Source: Clostridia bacterium
GTDB lineage: Bacteria; Bacillota; Clostridia; Christensenellales; Aristaeellaceae
Assembly (NCBI GenBank): GCA_017524725.1
Contig: JAFXUZ010000093.1
Location: 1 to 64,000 of the forward strand
Length of the DNA: 64,000 nucleotides
Direction: 5' to 3'
The notes beneath the pieces are model-generated. The model searched no databases, was not told the origin of the DNA, and saw only the letters and a list, made by a program, of their open reading frames with translations. The position numbers were made by a program, and so were the translations under genes. The number at the start of each line of letters is the position of its first letter. Position 1 is the first letter of the stretch. Shown in pieces: positions 54,874 to 62,981 of the stretch.

Positions 54874-56293
54874 GGAGCGATAGCATTTCACCCGTCAGCA
54901 TGGACCGCGTTCCGTACCGGTGGGCGCCTTTTTCCCCGGCGATCCCGACACGCAGGGCAGCGAGCCTCGCGGCCAACGCGGTGTCTTCCGTACCGCAGAG
55001 ACAGGCTGCGGTGACACCGCAGAGCGCGTCTCCGGTACCGCCCTTGGCCAGGGCCGGGGAGCCCGCGATATTGATGTATGAGGCATTTCCGTCGGAGATG
55101 ACGGAGACCGCGCTTTTAAGGAGTACTGTGGCGCGGTATTTTTTTGCGATCATTTCGGCGCTTTCAAGCAGATCCGCAAGCACCGCAGCACTGTCCGTGC
55201 CCAGAAGGCGCGCGCCTTCCCCGACGTGCGGGGTCAGGATGCACCTGGGGGGCAGGGGAAAGGCCGATCCGGCCAGCAGGGTCAGGGCGTCCGCATCCAG
55301 TACCGCCTTGTCCGCGCGGGCAAGGAAGAGGACCAGGATATCCCGCTGCTCATTTCCCAGCCCCATACCGCAACCCGCCGCCAGAGTGTCAAAGGCGGGC
55401 ATCGATGTAAGGGCGTCCGTGACGGGCATACACATGGCGTTGGGGACGAGAGCCTGCAGGATGGGGATGAGCTCGTCGGGACAGGCGACGGTCACAAGTC
55501 CGGCGCCGGCACGCAGCGCGCCCAAAGCGCACATCGCCGCAGCACCGGCTTTCCCCTTGGAGCCGGCGAGCACCAGGACGCGTCCTGCCCGGCCCTTGTG
55601 CAGCGTGGAGGGAGGCGGTGGAAGGAGACGGGGGAGATCCTCCTCCGTCAGGGCTTCCACTCCCTTTTCGGTATGGAGGAAGCCGATGTCCCAAAGGAAA
55701 CGCTCGCCGCACAGATCGCCGCGGGGGCCCAGATACAGCCCGGTCTTCAGGGCGTGGAAGGTAACGGTCCTGTCCGCACGGACGCATTCGCCCGCCGTCG
55801 CGCCGGTGTCGGCGTCCATACCCGAAGGGATATCCACCGACAGCACGGGAAGGCCGCTGCGGTTGATCTTTTCGATCCACTCCTTTCCCGTTCCCCTCGG
55901 AGCGCCTGAAAAGCCCGTTCCCCACAGCGCGTCCACGATGCAGTTGAACCCGAGGGACGAGGGGGAATCCGGAAAAACACCGGATACGGGGATCCCCAGG
56001 TATTTCAGGTAATCAAGGTTGCGCTTTCCCTCGTCGGTCTTCATATCCCCAAGGAGCGCCGCGGCGCACTTCGCGCCGCGCCTGTGGGCAAGGCGCGCGG
56101 CAGCCAGGCCGTCGGCGCCGTTGTTTCCCGTGCCGCAGACAAAAAGCGCCGAGGGGGAGGCATCCATCCGGAAAAGATGGCTGACGACCCCTTCGGCGGC
56201 ATGTTCCATGGCGATCAGCGGGTCTGCTCCCGCAAGAAAAGCTTCTTTCTCCAGCCTGCGCATTTCGGCGCCTGTGATCAGGATCACGGACAT
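54866..56293 (-). CDS. nnrDE: Bifunctional NAD(P)HX epimerase/dehydratase
   Basis: The 475-residue protein repairs hydrated NAD(P)H. Residues 1-210 are the YjeF_N epimerase domain (FVCGTGNNGADGLAAARL, VDIPSGMDADTG). Residues ~225-475 are the ADP-dependent dehydratase domain of ribokinase fold (VLVLAGSKGKAGAAAMCA, LTPHVGEGARLL, and the catalytic motif LAKGGTGDALCGVTAA). It overlaps acpS by 10 bases and is the last gene of a P1 peptidase-acpS-nnrDE operon. Confidence 0.93.
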   Translation of the reverse strand: MSVILITGAEMRRLEKEAFLAGADPLIAMEHAAEGVVSHLFRMDASPSALFVCGTGNNGADGLAAARLAHRRGAKCAAALLGDMKTDEGKRNLDYLKYLGIPVSGVFPDSPSSLGFNCIVDALWGTGFSGAPRGTGKEWIEKINRSGLPVLSVDIPSGMDADTGATAGECVRADRTVTFHALKTGLYLGPRGDLCGERFLWDIGFLHTEKGVEALTEEDLPRLLPPPPSTLHKGRAGRVLVLAGSKGKAGAAAMCALGALRAGAGLVTVACPDELIPILQALVPNAMCMPVTDALTSMPAFDTLAAGCGMGLGNEQRDILVLFLARADKAVLDADALTLLAGSAFPLPPRCILTPHVGEGARLLGTDSAAVLADLLESAEMIAKKYRATVLLKSAVSVISDGNASYINIAGSPALAKGGTGDALCGVTAACLCGTEDTALAARLAALRVGIAGEKGAHRYGTRSMLTGEMLSLLR

Positions 56294-56682
56294 GGGTCCT
56301 CCTTGCTCTGGGCGGCTTCCGCGACGCAGAATGCGGCGGCCATGCCTCCGTCGTGGGATATGGACAGGTGAAAGCGTTCCGCGCCGACGCGCTCCGCCTG
56401 CTCGGCCGCCGTGCCGGAAAGGCGGTAAAAAGGAGCGCCGCCGGGCGTGTGGAGGACGCAGATGTCCAGCGGGGATACCGCGGAAAAGCCGGTTCCCAGG
56501 GCCTTGACCAGGGCCTCCTTGGCGCAGAAGATCCCCGCCGCGGACTGGGCGGCTGCCTTGCCCCGGGAAAGGATATATTCCCTTTCTTCCGGGCAGAACC
56601 AGCGCCCGGTCAGCCTTGAGCGGGCATCATCGTCTTCCCAGCGGCCGATTTCGGAAAGATCGCACCCGATCCCGGTGATCAT
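56284..56682 (-). CDS. acpS: Holo-[acyl-carrier-protein] synthase
   Basis: A 132-residue enzyme that transfers 4'-phosphopantetheine from CoA to acyl carrier protein. Motifs are ITGIGCDLSEIGRWE with the Mg-binding Asp, and FCAKEALVKALGTGF with the catalytic Glu-Lys. The late LSISHDGGMAAAFCV also fits. Length is normal. The start overlaps the P1 peptidase stop by 4 bases; the acpS-nnr pairing is common in Clostridia. Confidence 0.94.
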   Translation of the reverse strand: MITGIGCDLSEIGRWEDDDARSRLTGRWFCPEEREYILSRGKAAAQSAAGIFCAKEALVKALGTGFSAVSPLDICVLHTPGGAPFYRLSGTAAEQAERVGAERFHLSISHDGGMAAAFCVAEAAQSKEDPCP

Positions 56683-57641
56683 CCGCGGGAAAAGAGGATC
56701 GCATTGGCGATGGCCCGGGCGGTGACCTCCGCGGCGGCGGCGCAGATCTTGACGAAATTGACCTCGCTGCCGGTGCGGGCGGTGGCAAGGGAGAAGATGG
56801 TGTCCCCGTCCATCTGGGTATGGACCGGGCGGATGGTGCGGGCCAGGCCGTCGTGGGATACGTCAGCCAGGCGGCAGCACTGTTCTTTGGTCAGTTTGCA
56901 GTCGACGGCCACAACGCCTATGGTGGTATTGCTCCCTGCTGGGATACGCGCCTGACGGGAGGCCGGCGCATGGCCGTACAGCATGCCGTCAGCTGTGACA
57001 GGTGTTCCGTCGGGCATGACGGCGGAGGCGAGCAATTGACCTGTGTGGGGATGGTATACGTCCCCCACGGCGTTGACGGCGCATACAGCGCCGACGGTGA
57101 CGCCTTCCGGCAGTGTCAGGGAGGCCGAACCTATGCCGCTGCGGCAGGGAGTGGAGCCGGGTACCAGTTTTCCCACGGTGCATCCGGTCCCGGCGCCCAC
57201 GGCACCCTGCAGCATTCCCTTGCCGGCATTAAGGAGAGCGGTGCGGCCCATCAGGGCGTCGGGGCGTACCGAAGGGTCGCCCACGCCAAGGTCGTAAAGC
57301 ACGGCGGAGGGAACGATGGGCACCCGGACGCTGCCCATGTCCAGCCCGATGCCGGACATCTCCAGCTGGCGCATGACGCCTGAGGCGGCTTCCAGGCCGA
57401 AAGCGCTGCCGCCTGACAGCACCACGGCGTGGACCTGCTCTACCAGGTTGCCGGGGCGCAGCAGATCGGTCTCCCTTGTCCCGGGGGCAGCTCCGCGGAC
57501 CGATACGCCGCCGACGGCGCCTTCCTTGCGGCACAGGATCACCGTGCAGCCGGTGCGGGCCTGGATATTGTGGGCGTGGCCCACGCGGATGCCGTGGACG
57601 CGCGTGATGTCTCCGTCAAAACAAGCCGATAATTCGCTCAT
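56679..57641 (-). CDS. P1 family (DmpA-like) aminopeptidase
   Basis: A 320-residue N-terminal-nucleophile type hydrolase. Family motifs: VGHAHNIQARTGCTVILC, GAAPGTRETDLLRPGNLVE, VVLSGGSAFGLEAASGVM, VPIVPSAVLYDLGVGD, and the processing region GSNTTIGVVAVDCKLTK. Such proteins are cleaved autocatalytically before a Ser or Thr in that last region to form alpha and beta chains; substrates are small peptides or amides. AAAGGAG precedes the ATG. It is the first gene of the minus-strand operon with acpS. Confidence 0.88.
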   Translation of the reverse strand: MSELSACFDGDITRVHGIRVGHAHNIQARTGCTVILCRKEGAVGGVSVRGAAPGTRETDLLRPGNLVEQVHAVVLSGGSAFGLEAASGVMRQLEMSGIGLDMGSVRVPIVPSAVLYDLGVGDPSVRPDALMGRTALLNAGKGMLQGAVGAGTGCTVGKLVPGSTPCRSGIGSASLTLPEGVTVGAVCAVNAVGDVYHPHTGQLLASAVMPDGTPVTADGMLYGHAPASRQARIPAGSNTTIGVVAVDCKLTKEQCCRLADVSHDGLARTIRPVHTQMDGDTIFSLATARTGSEVNFVKICAAAAEVTARAIANAILFSRG

Positions 57642-57676
57642 AACCGCTCCTTTGCCGCCTGAGAAATCCAGGCGTG

Positions 57677-57710
57677 AAAATAATAAAAAGCCGCGGCCGG
57701 GACCGGCCGC
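57677..57710 (-). terminator. Terminator of the 155-residue membrane-protein gene
   Basis: GCGGCCGG and CCGGCCGC pair around a short loop and are followed on the minus strand by TTTTTATTATTTT. It lies between this gene and the P1 peptidase operon, 9 bases beyond the stop. Confidence 0.82.
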
Positions 57711-57718
57711 TGCCTGTG

Positions 57719-58186
57719 TCAGTTCAGTTCGAACTTTCCGACCGCCTTGTCATGGACGGTGAAGGTCATCATCCGGCCCGGTTCAAAATCAGGGCGGGGG
57801 AGGGAAGCATCGTAATACAAAAGCCTGTCGTCTTCCTCGTCAGCCATGTTCCCCACGCTGATCATCATCGGAAAAAAAGCGACGCCGTCCTTGTCCACGG
57901 ATTCGGCACCCATTTCCTTGAATGCGCCGGAAATGGTGCGGGTCCGGCCGTGCATCACGTTGTCCAGGTGCCGGTAATAAGCGATGACGGGGGAAATGAA
58001 CAGTCCGTGGACAAAAATCGCCCCGGCGCCGGTGAGAATGGTCAGCGTGGTGACATAGATCTCCGGCACGCGGATGATTGCCAGAACAATGACAAGCGCG
58101 GAAAGCACGGAAAAGGGGATCCACAGGCAGAGCATGCGGCGCTTTTTCAGTCCGGCGATGCGTGAAAAGTCTTCTTCGGTGTACAT
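57719..58186 (-). CDS. Small membrane protein of unknown function (155 aa)
   Basis: Start at ATG 58186 (MYTEEDFSRIAGLKK), with GGAGGG upstream. Two helices lie at residues ~20-42 and ~46-70, separated by only a few residues, and the remaining ~85 residues are a soluble domain with VIAYYRHLDNVMHGRTRTIS, GVAFFPMMISV and RLLYYDASLPRPDF. The small hairpin of helices and the cytoplasmic beta-rich part suggest a membrane-anchored regulatory or scaffold protein. I do not recognise the family. It is divergent from the CotH gene. Confidence 0.65.
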   Translation of the reverse strand: MYTEEDFSRIAGLKKRRMLCLWIPFSVLSALVIVLAIIRVPEIYVTTLTILTGAGAIFVHGLFISPVIAYYRHLDNVMHGRTRTISGAFKEMGAESVDKDGVAFFPMMISVGNMADEEDDRLLYYDASLPRPDFEPGRMMTFTVHDKAVGKFELN

Positions 58187-58359
58187 AGGTCCCTCCGGGA
58201 TTTGTGATATCGGGTGTGCTGTGCAGCCCAATTGGGCGGCTTTGAAACAATGGAATCCTTTTTTGTTCTTTTATGATACCAAACGGGACGGCAAAAGTAC
58301 AGCAAAAAAGATGGCTTCAATGTGACAAATTTGCGCCGGTGTAAAAAAATAAGTTTTTC

Positions 58360-58388
58360 TTTTCACCCGCGCCGGGATATGGTATAAT
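58360..58388 (+). promoter_or_regulatory. Promoter of the CotH-DUF4956-VTC unit
   Basis: Perfect TATAAT (58383-58388), 17 bases after TTTTCA (58360-58365). The leader then forms GCCCC-GAAA-GGGGC at 58396-58409, immediately before the AAAGGAG ribosome binding site. Confidence 0.65.
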
Positions 58389-58422
58389 CTTTCCTGCCCC
58401 GAAAGGGGCGAAAGGAGCGAAC

Positions 58423-61400
58423 ATGCGTTCAAACCCGCGGGGAAATCCCCGTTTCAATAAAAAAGACATCCGCCTGCCCCTGGTGCTCATCCTGGGGGCG
58501 GTGATGCTGTTTCTGATCGCGGTCATGCCCAAACAGCCGGTGGCGGTGGCCGTCAACGGTTCCGGGGATCCCTCGGCGTCATCCCATACAGGACTCAGGA
58601 TCACCGAGGTGATGTCGGACAACAAATCCACCCTGCCCGACGAAAACGGCGCTTTCGGCGACTGGATCGAGATCACCAATACCACAGACAGGAGCATGAA
58701 TATCAAGGATGTGGGGCTGAGCGACAGGAACGACAGGATCAAGTTCCTTTTCCCGGACATGACCATGGCCCCGGGTGAGCGTGTACTGGTGTTCTGCGAC
58801 GGAACCAACGCCGACGACCCGCTTAAGACGCTCCATGCCAAAATGAAGCTTTCCAGCTATGGGGACAGCGTGTTTCTGTTCGACGCCGGCGGCGTAGCCA
58901 TCGACCAGGTGCTGGTCCCGACCCTCAATACCGATGAAAGCTACCTCCTTAACGAGGACGGAACCTGGGAACGCAGCGTCAAGTATTCTCCCGGGTATGA
59001 GAACACGGTCGAGGGCCACGACGCTTTTATCGCCAATTTCTCGGTGATCCCCGGCGTCCTGATGATCAATGAGATCATGGCGGCGCCCCGGACCGGCATC
59101 CGGGATGAGGACGGAGACCTGAGCGACTGGGTGGAACTGTACAACGCCTCTGACAATCCCATCGCGCTGAGCGGCTTCGCTCTGAGCGACGACGATACCC
59201 GGCCCGTCAAATGGACATTCCCTGCCGGGGCGGTCATCGCCCCTCACAGCTGCTACCTGGTATTCTGCTCCGGCAAGGACAAGCTGGAAAGCACCACCAT
59301 GTATCCCCACACCAATTTTTCCATCAGCGCGGAAAGGGAAGTCATTGTGCTTTCCACCGTCACAGGGCAGCTGGTGGACCGGGTGACGGTGGAAGGCCTT
59401 GGCAAGGACATGACCTACGGCCGGGACCCCGTGACGCTGGAATGGAAGGTGTTTACCCTCGGGACTCCCGGGGTGGTCAATGACGCGGAGGGCATGCGGC
59501 TGGCGGACGATTACCTGAGGGCGATCAATAACCGCGGCGTGTTTATCAGCGAAGTCATGGCCTCGGCGGATGCCACGATCCCCATCAAGGGGGCCGAAAG
59601 CAGTGACTGGGCCGAGATCTACAACGCTACGGACCAGTACGTGGATATCTCCGGGTGGGGATTGAGCGACAGTGTCAACTGGCCGAGAAAATGGACCTTT
59701 CCCCTGGGAACGGTCATTTATCCGGGCGAATACAAGGTGATCCTGCTGGACAAATCCGTCTCGGCAGGATCGGACAGTTCCCGGCTTCACGCCAACTTCG
59801 CCCTCTCCCGGGCAGGCGGGGAAATGATGGTCCTGTCCGATGCGTCGGGGATGATCCTGGACCGGCTGTATCTTCCCGAGATCCCCACGGATTATTCCTA
59901 CGGCCGGACATGGGGCTCGGCCGGTTTTTTTTATTATGATGCCGTGACCCCGGGCAGCCAGAACGCAGGAGGGTTCCGCGGTTTTGCCGCCGCGCCTTCA
60001 TTTACCGTCGCATCGGGCCTGTACCGGGGTACGGTCACCGTCGGGATCGAAAACGGCGGGACAGGCACCCTGCGCTATACCCTGGACGGATCTGTGCCCA
60101 CGGCGGACAATTCCATGATATACGAAGGCCCCATCACACTGAAAACGACCGCCGTCATCCGGGCCAGGAATTTTGCAGCCGGGCTGCAGCCATCGGCTAC
60201 CGTCAGCGCAAGCTATATCATGAATACCTATTACACCCTGGACGTGGTATCCCTGATCATCGATCCTGACGAATTGTGGAACAGCGAGACCGGCCTTTTG
60301 ACTGTCGGCGAAAATGTCGACAAGTCCCGGGGCATCCCCTACAGGAACACTGTGTACCGCACCTGGGGAAAGGTGGCCCGGCCGGCCTACGTGGATTACA
60401 TGCTCCAGTCCACCGGCAGCGCGGTGATCAGCCAGGGTATCAAGATGGACCTGATGGGCGATTACAGCCTGGATATGCCCCAGAAAAGCATGAAGATCCG
60501 GGCGAACGCCGCCGGCGGAAAGAAGTATTTCGAATACCCGCTGTTTGAGGAAAGGCCATTTTCCTTTTACAAATCCTTTACCCTGCGCAATTCCGGCAAC
60601 GACTGCGTGTGGACCAGGGTGGCCGACGGCGTACAGACCCGGCTGATCGACAAATACATCGGATCGGATATCATCACGCTGGCCTGGAAGCCGGTGATCG
60701 TGTATATCAACGGGGCATACTGGGGCCATTACAACATGCGGGAGCGCAAGGACGAATACTGTATCGCCCAGCATGAGGGATTCAGCTTGGACAGGGCCAA
60801 GGAGATCAACATCATCCGTGCCAATTCCTCGGTGGTCCAGGGCCCCAACACCGATTATCTCGCCATGCGCGATAAGATCACCGCATCCTCGCCCAATACC
60901 AGCGACGCGGACCGGAATTACCTGGACGAAAACATCGATATCGACAGCTACCTGGACTGGTTCGCCATCAAGATGTTCTTCGGAGATTCCGACCCCGGCA
61001 ACATCATGTTCTACCGGATCCCCGGCGGGAAATGGAAATGCCTGATTTTCGACCTGGACTACGGCCTGTTCCGTTCCAACTTCAATTCACCCTATTCCTA
61101 TATGAAGGAGACGGGAATGGGCGAGCAGAAGATCAACAACGTCATCTTCCGCAAGATCCTGGAGGTGGACGAATACCGGGACCTGTTCCTTCGCAAGCTG
61201 GGCGGCATCTATCAGTCCCTGAGTACCGAAAGGATGCAGGCGGAACTGGACGAATGCGTCGCCATCATCCAGCCGGAGATGGGCATCCACTTTGAGCGCT
61301 GGGCAGAATTCAACGACAAGAAGATCAACTCCGATTCGCCCCTGAGCCCCGACGGTGCCATGAGGTACTGGAAAACGCGCGTCGCCCGTATGCGGGACCA

Positions 61401-61518
61401 GACCATGGTCAACAGGCCCTATTACATCTACACATTCACCCAGGAGACTTTCGGCCTGACAGACCAGGACATGCTTTACTATTTCGGCGAGAAGTGCCCG
61501 CCGAAGCCGGAAAGCTGA
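58423..61518 (+). CDS. Exported CotH-kinase protein with three lamin-tail domains
   Basis: The 1031-residue protein has one N-terminal membrane segment (residues ~19-40) acting as signal or anchor. Three lamin-tail (LTD) beta-sandwiches follow at ~55-185 (RITEVMSDNKSTLPDENG, FGDWIEITN), ~213-340 (MINEIMAAPRTG, LSDWVELYNASD) and ~373-500 (FISEVMASAD, SSDWAEIYNATD). A chitobiase-type C-terminal domain lies at ~527-602 (TLRYTLDGSVPTADNS). The CotH kinase-like domain is ~610-1000, with MKIRANAAGGKKYF, GHYNMRERKDEY, the D/N catalytic motif GDSDPGNIMFYR (~851) and the metal motif IFDLDYGLF (~875). CotH in Bacillus is a spore-coat protein kinase; this one is extracellular, so its substrate is unknown. 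Next gene 45 bases downstream. Confidence 0.9.
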   Translation: MRSNPRGNPRFNKKDIRLPLVLILGAVMLFLIAVMPKQPVAVAVNGSGDPSASSHTGLRITEVMSDNKSTLPDENGAFGDWIEITNTTDRSMNIKDVGLSDRNDRIKFLFPDMTMAPGERVLVFCDGTNADDPLKTLHAKMKLSSYGDSVFLFDAGGVAIDQVLVPTLNTDESYLLNEDGTWERSVKYSPGYENTVEGHDAFIANFSVIPGVLMINEIMAAPRTGIRDEDGDLSDWVELYNASDNPIALSGFALSDDDTRPVKWTFPAGAVIAPHSCYLVFCSGKDKLESTTMYPHTNFSISAEREVIVLSTVTGQLVDRVTVEGLGKDMTYGRDPVTLEWKVFTLGTPGVVNDAEGMRLADDYLRAINNRGVFISEVMASADATIPIKGAESSDWAEIYNATDQYVDISGWGLSDSVNWPRKWTFPLGTVIYPGEYKVILLDKSVSAGSDSSRLHANFALSRAGGEMMVLSDASGMILDRLYLPEIPTDYSYGRTWGSAGFFYYDAVTPGSQNAGGFRGFAAAPSFTVASGLYRGTVTVGIENGGTGTLRYTLDGSVPTADNSMIYEGPITLKTTAVIRARNFAAGLQPSATVSASYIMNTYYTLDVVSLIIDPDELWNSETGLLTVGENVDKSRGIPYRNTVYRTWGKVARPAYVDYMLQSTGSAVISQGIKMDLMGDYSLDMPQKSMKIRANAAGGKKYFEYPLFEERPFSFYKSFTLRNSGNDCVWTRVADGVQTRLIDKYIGSDIITLAWKPVIVYINGAYWGHYNMRERKDEYCIAQHEGFSLDRAKEINIIRANSSVVQGPNTDYLAMRDKITASSPNTSDADRNYLDENIDIDSYLDWFAIKMFFGDSDPGNIMFYRIPGGKWKCLIFDLDYGLFRSNFNSPYSYMKETGMGEQKINNVIFRKILEVDEYRDLFLRKLGGIYQSLSTERMQAELDECVAIIQPEMGIHFERWAEFNDKKINSDSPLSPDGAMRYWKTRVARMRDQTMVNRPYYIYTFTQETFGLTDQDMLYYFGEKCPPKPES

Positions 61519-61563
61519 CAAGTAAAGCCCGATGACGATTTTTTAAGGAAGGGATAAAAACTT

Positions 61564-62277
61564 ATGAACAGTATCGCGCTTCTGACATCCACCTCGATCG
61601 ACACCTCCGGCGTCCTGTCGAACTCCTGGAGTGACTGGCTCGCGGGCCAGCTGTCCAGCTTCACGCCGCTGAATGTGGCCGCAGTCCTCCTGTCAGGCCT
61701 GGTCATCGGCATCCTGATCTCCCTGGTGTACAAAAAGACCTACCACGGCGTGCTGTACAGCCCCAATTTTTCAATGACCCTGATCATGCTGACCCTGGTG
61801 ACCGCGCCGGTGACCATGTGCATCGGCTCCAACGTGGCGCTGTCCATGGGCATGGTCGGCGCGCTGTCCATCGTGCGTTTCCGCACCGCGGTGAAAGACC
61901 CGCTGGATACCTGCTACATGTTCTGGGCCATCACTATGGGCATCCTGCTGGGCGCCGGGCAGTACGTGATCGCGCTTGTGGTCGTGATCGGCATTTCGCT
62001 GATCCTGCTGCTTTTGTCATATGTGCGCTTCCGCAACCCCAACAGCTACCTTCTGGTGCTTCACTATGATCCGGAAGCCGAGGGCGCCATCATGGACGAA
62101 CTGAAAAATATGGTGCGTTTCTACCGCCTCCGTTCCAAGACCGAAAGCCGCAACGGCGCGGAGATGACTGTGGAAGTGCGCATGGACCGCCGGAGCGACC
62201 TGGTGGGCGGGATGCTGGATATCGACGGCGTGCATGACGCCACCCTGGTGGCGTGCCAGACGGAGGCGGGTTCATAA
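61564..62277 (+). CDS. DUF4956 membrane protein
   Basis: A 237-residue protein with four to five helices (about 37-58, 70-85, 90-105, 118-150). The DUF4956 hallmark is MGMVGALSIVRFRTAVKDP near residues 97-115, followed by LDTCYMFWAITMGILLGAGQ. The C-terminal ~75 residues are a soluble ferredoxin-like domain with YDPEAEGAIMDELKNMV. The family often sits beside CotH and VTC-domain genes, as here. Its stop overlaps the next start (TAATG). Role unknown; it may be the membrane component linking the outside CotH protein to the inside VTC protein. Confidence 0.88.
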   Translation: MNSIALLTSTSIDTSGVLSNSWSDWLAGQLSSFTPLNVAAVLLSGLVIGILISLVYKKTYHGVLYSPNFSMTLIMLTLVTAPVTMCIGSNVALSMGMVGALSIVRFRTAVKDPLDTCYMFWAITMGILLGAGQYVIALVVVIGISLILLLLSYVRFRNPNSYLLVLHYDPEAEGAIMDELKNMVRFYRLRSKTESRNGAEMTVEVRMDRRSDLVGGMLDIDGVHDATLVACQTEAGS

Positions 62278-62981
62278 TGGCCCTTCCCTTAAGGCATGAA
62301 CTGAAATTCCTGATCGGGCAGCGGCAGTATCTGGTGCTGAGAAGCGCCCTGAAGGGCGTCCTTAAGCTGGATGAGCATGCCGCGCGGCAAGGGGGCGAGT
62401 ATGCCATACGCTCCCTGTATTTCGATACGGTTTTTAACAGCGCCTATTATGACAAGCTCAACGGCGTCAAGGACAGGGACAAATACCGCATGCGCATCTA
62501 TAACCGTTCCGGGAAGGATATTTTCCTGGAATGCAAGACCAAGGTGGGCAATTACATTTCCAAACGTTCTGTGAAGATCCCCCGCTCCCTGGCTGACCGG
62601 CTCATCGCCGCGGACGCCGACGGCCTGGAATTTACATCCAACGGCCTGCTGAGGGACGTTTTCCGGGAGATGCGGACCAACCTTTTGCATCCGGCAGTCA
62701 TTGTGGATTACGACCGGGAGCCCTTTGTACACCCGGCCGAAGAGGTGCGGATCACCTTTGACAAAAACCTGCGTTCGGGAATGCTGTCCACAGACATATT
62801 TAATCCGAATATCCCGACCGTTCCGGTATTCGACAGTGAACTGATGGTGCTGGAGGTCAAGTACAACCGGATGCTGCCGCAGTATATTGCCGATATCATC
62901 TCCTTCTCCTGCCCGGAGGCAGTGCAGACGGCGGTTTCGAAATACACCATGTGCAGACGCTACGAGGGGATGGAAGCCTGA
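62277..62981 (+). CDS. VTC-domain polyphosphate polymerase-like protein
   Basis: A 234-residue protein of the triphosphate tunnel fold found in the yeast VTC4 polyphosphate polymerase. Matches are RHELKFLIGQRQYLVL at the N-terminus, IRSLYFDTVFNSAYYDKLNG, RDKYRMRIYNR with tunnel arginines, FLECKTKVGNYISKRSVKI with tunnel lysines, AVIVDYDREPF, VRITFDKNLRSG and LMVLEVKYNRMLPQYI. All the charged beta-strand pairs that bind triphosphate are present. Stop and start overlap with both neighbours, so translation is coupled to DUF4956. Activity as polymerase is plausible but has to be inferred. Confidence 0.88.
   Translation: MALPLRHELKFLIGQRQYLVLRSALKGVLKLDEHAARQGGEYAIRSLYFDTVFNSAYYDKLNGVKDRDKYRMRIYNRSGKDIFLECKTKVGNYISKRSVKIPRSLADRLIAADADGLEFTSNGLLRDVFREMRTNLLHPAVIVDYDREPFVHPAEEVRITFDKNLRSGMLSTDIFNPNIPTVPVFDSELMVLEVKYNRMLPQYIADIISFSCPEAVQTAVSKYTMCRRYEGMEA

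Noticed and set aside
54900..56012. 370-codon plus-strand frame opposite nnrDE
   Set aside because: Arg/Pro/Ser-rich shadow of the conserved NAD(P)HX repair gene, without a ribosome binding site.
58423..61518. CotH protein as a spore-coat component
   Set aside because: The lamin-tail domains, membrane segment and DUF4956/VTC neighbours do not fit spore coat CotH, and no sporulation gene is present in the window.
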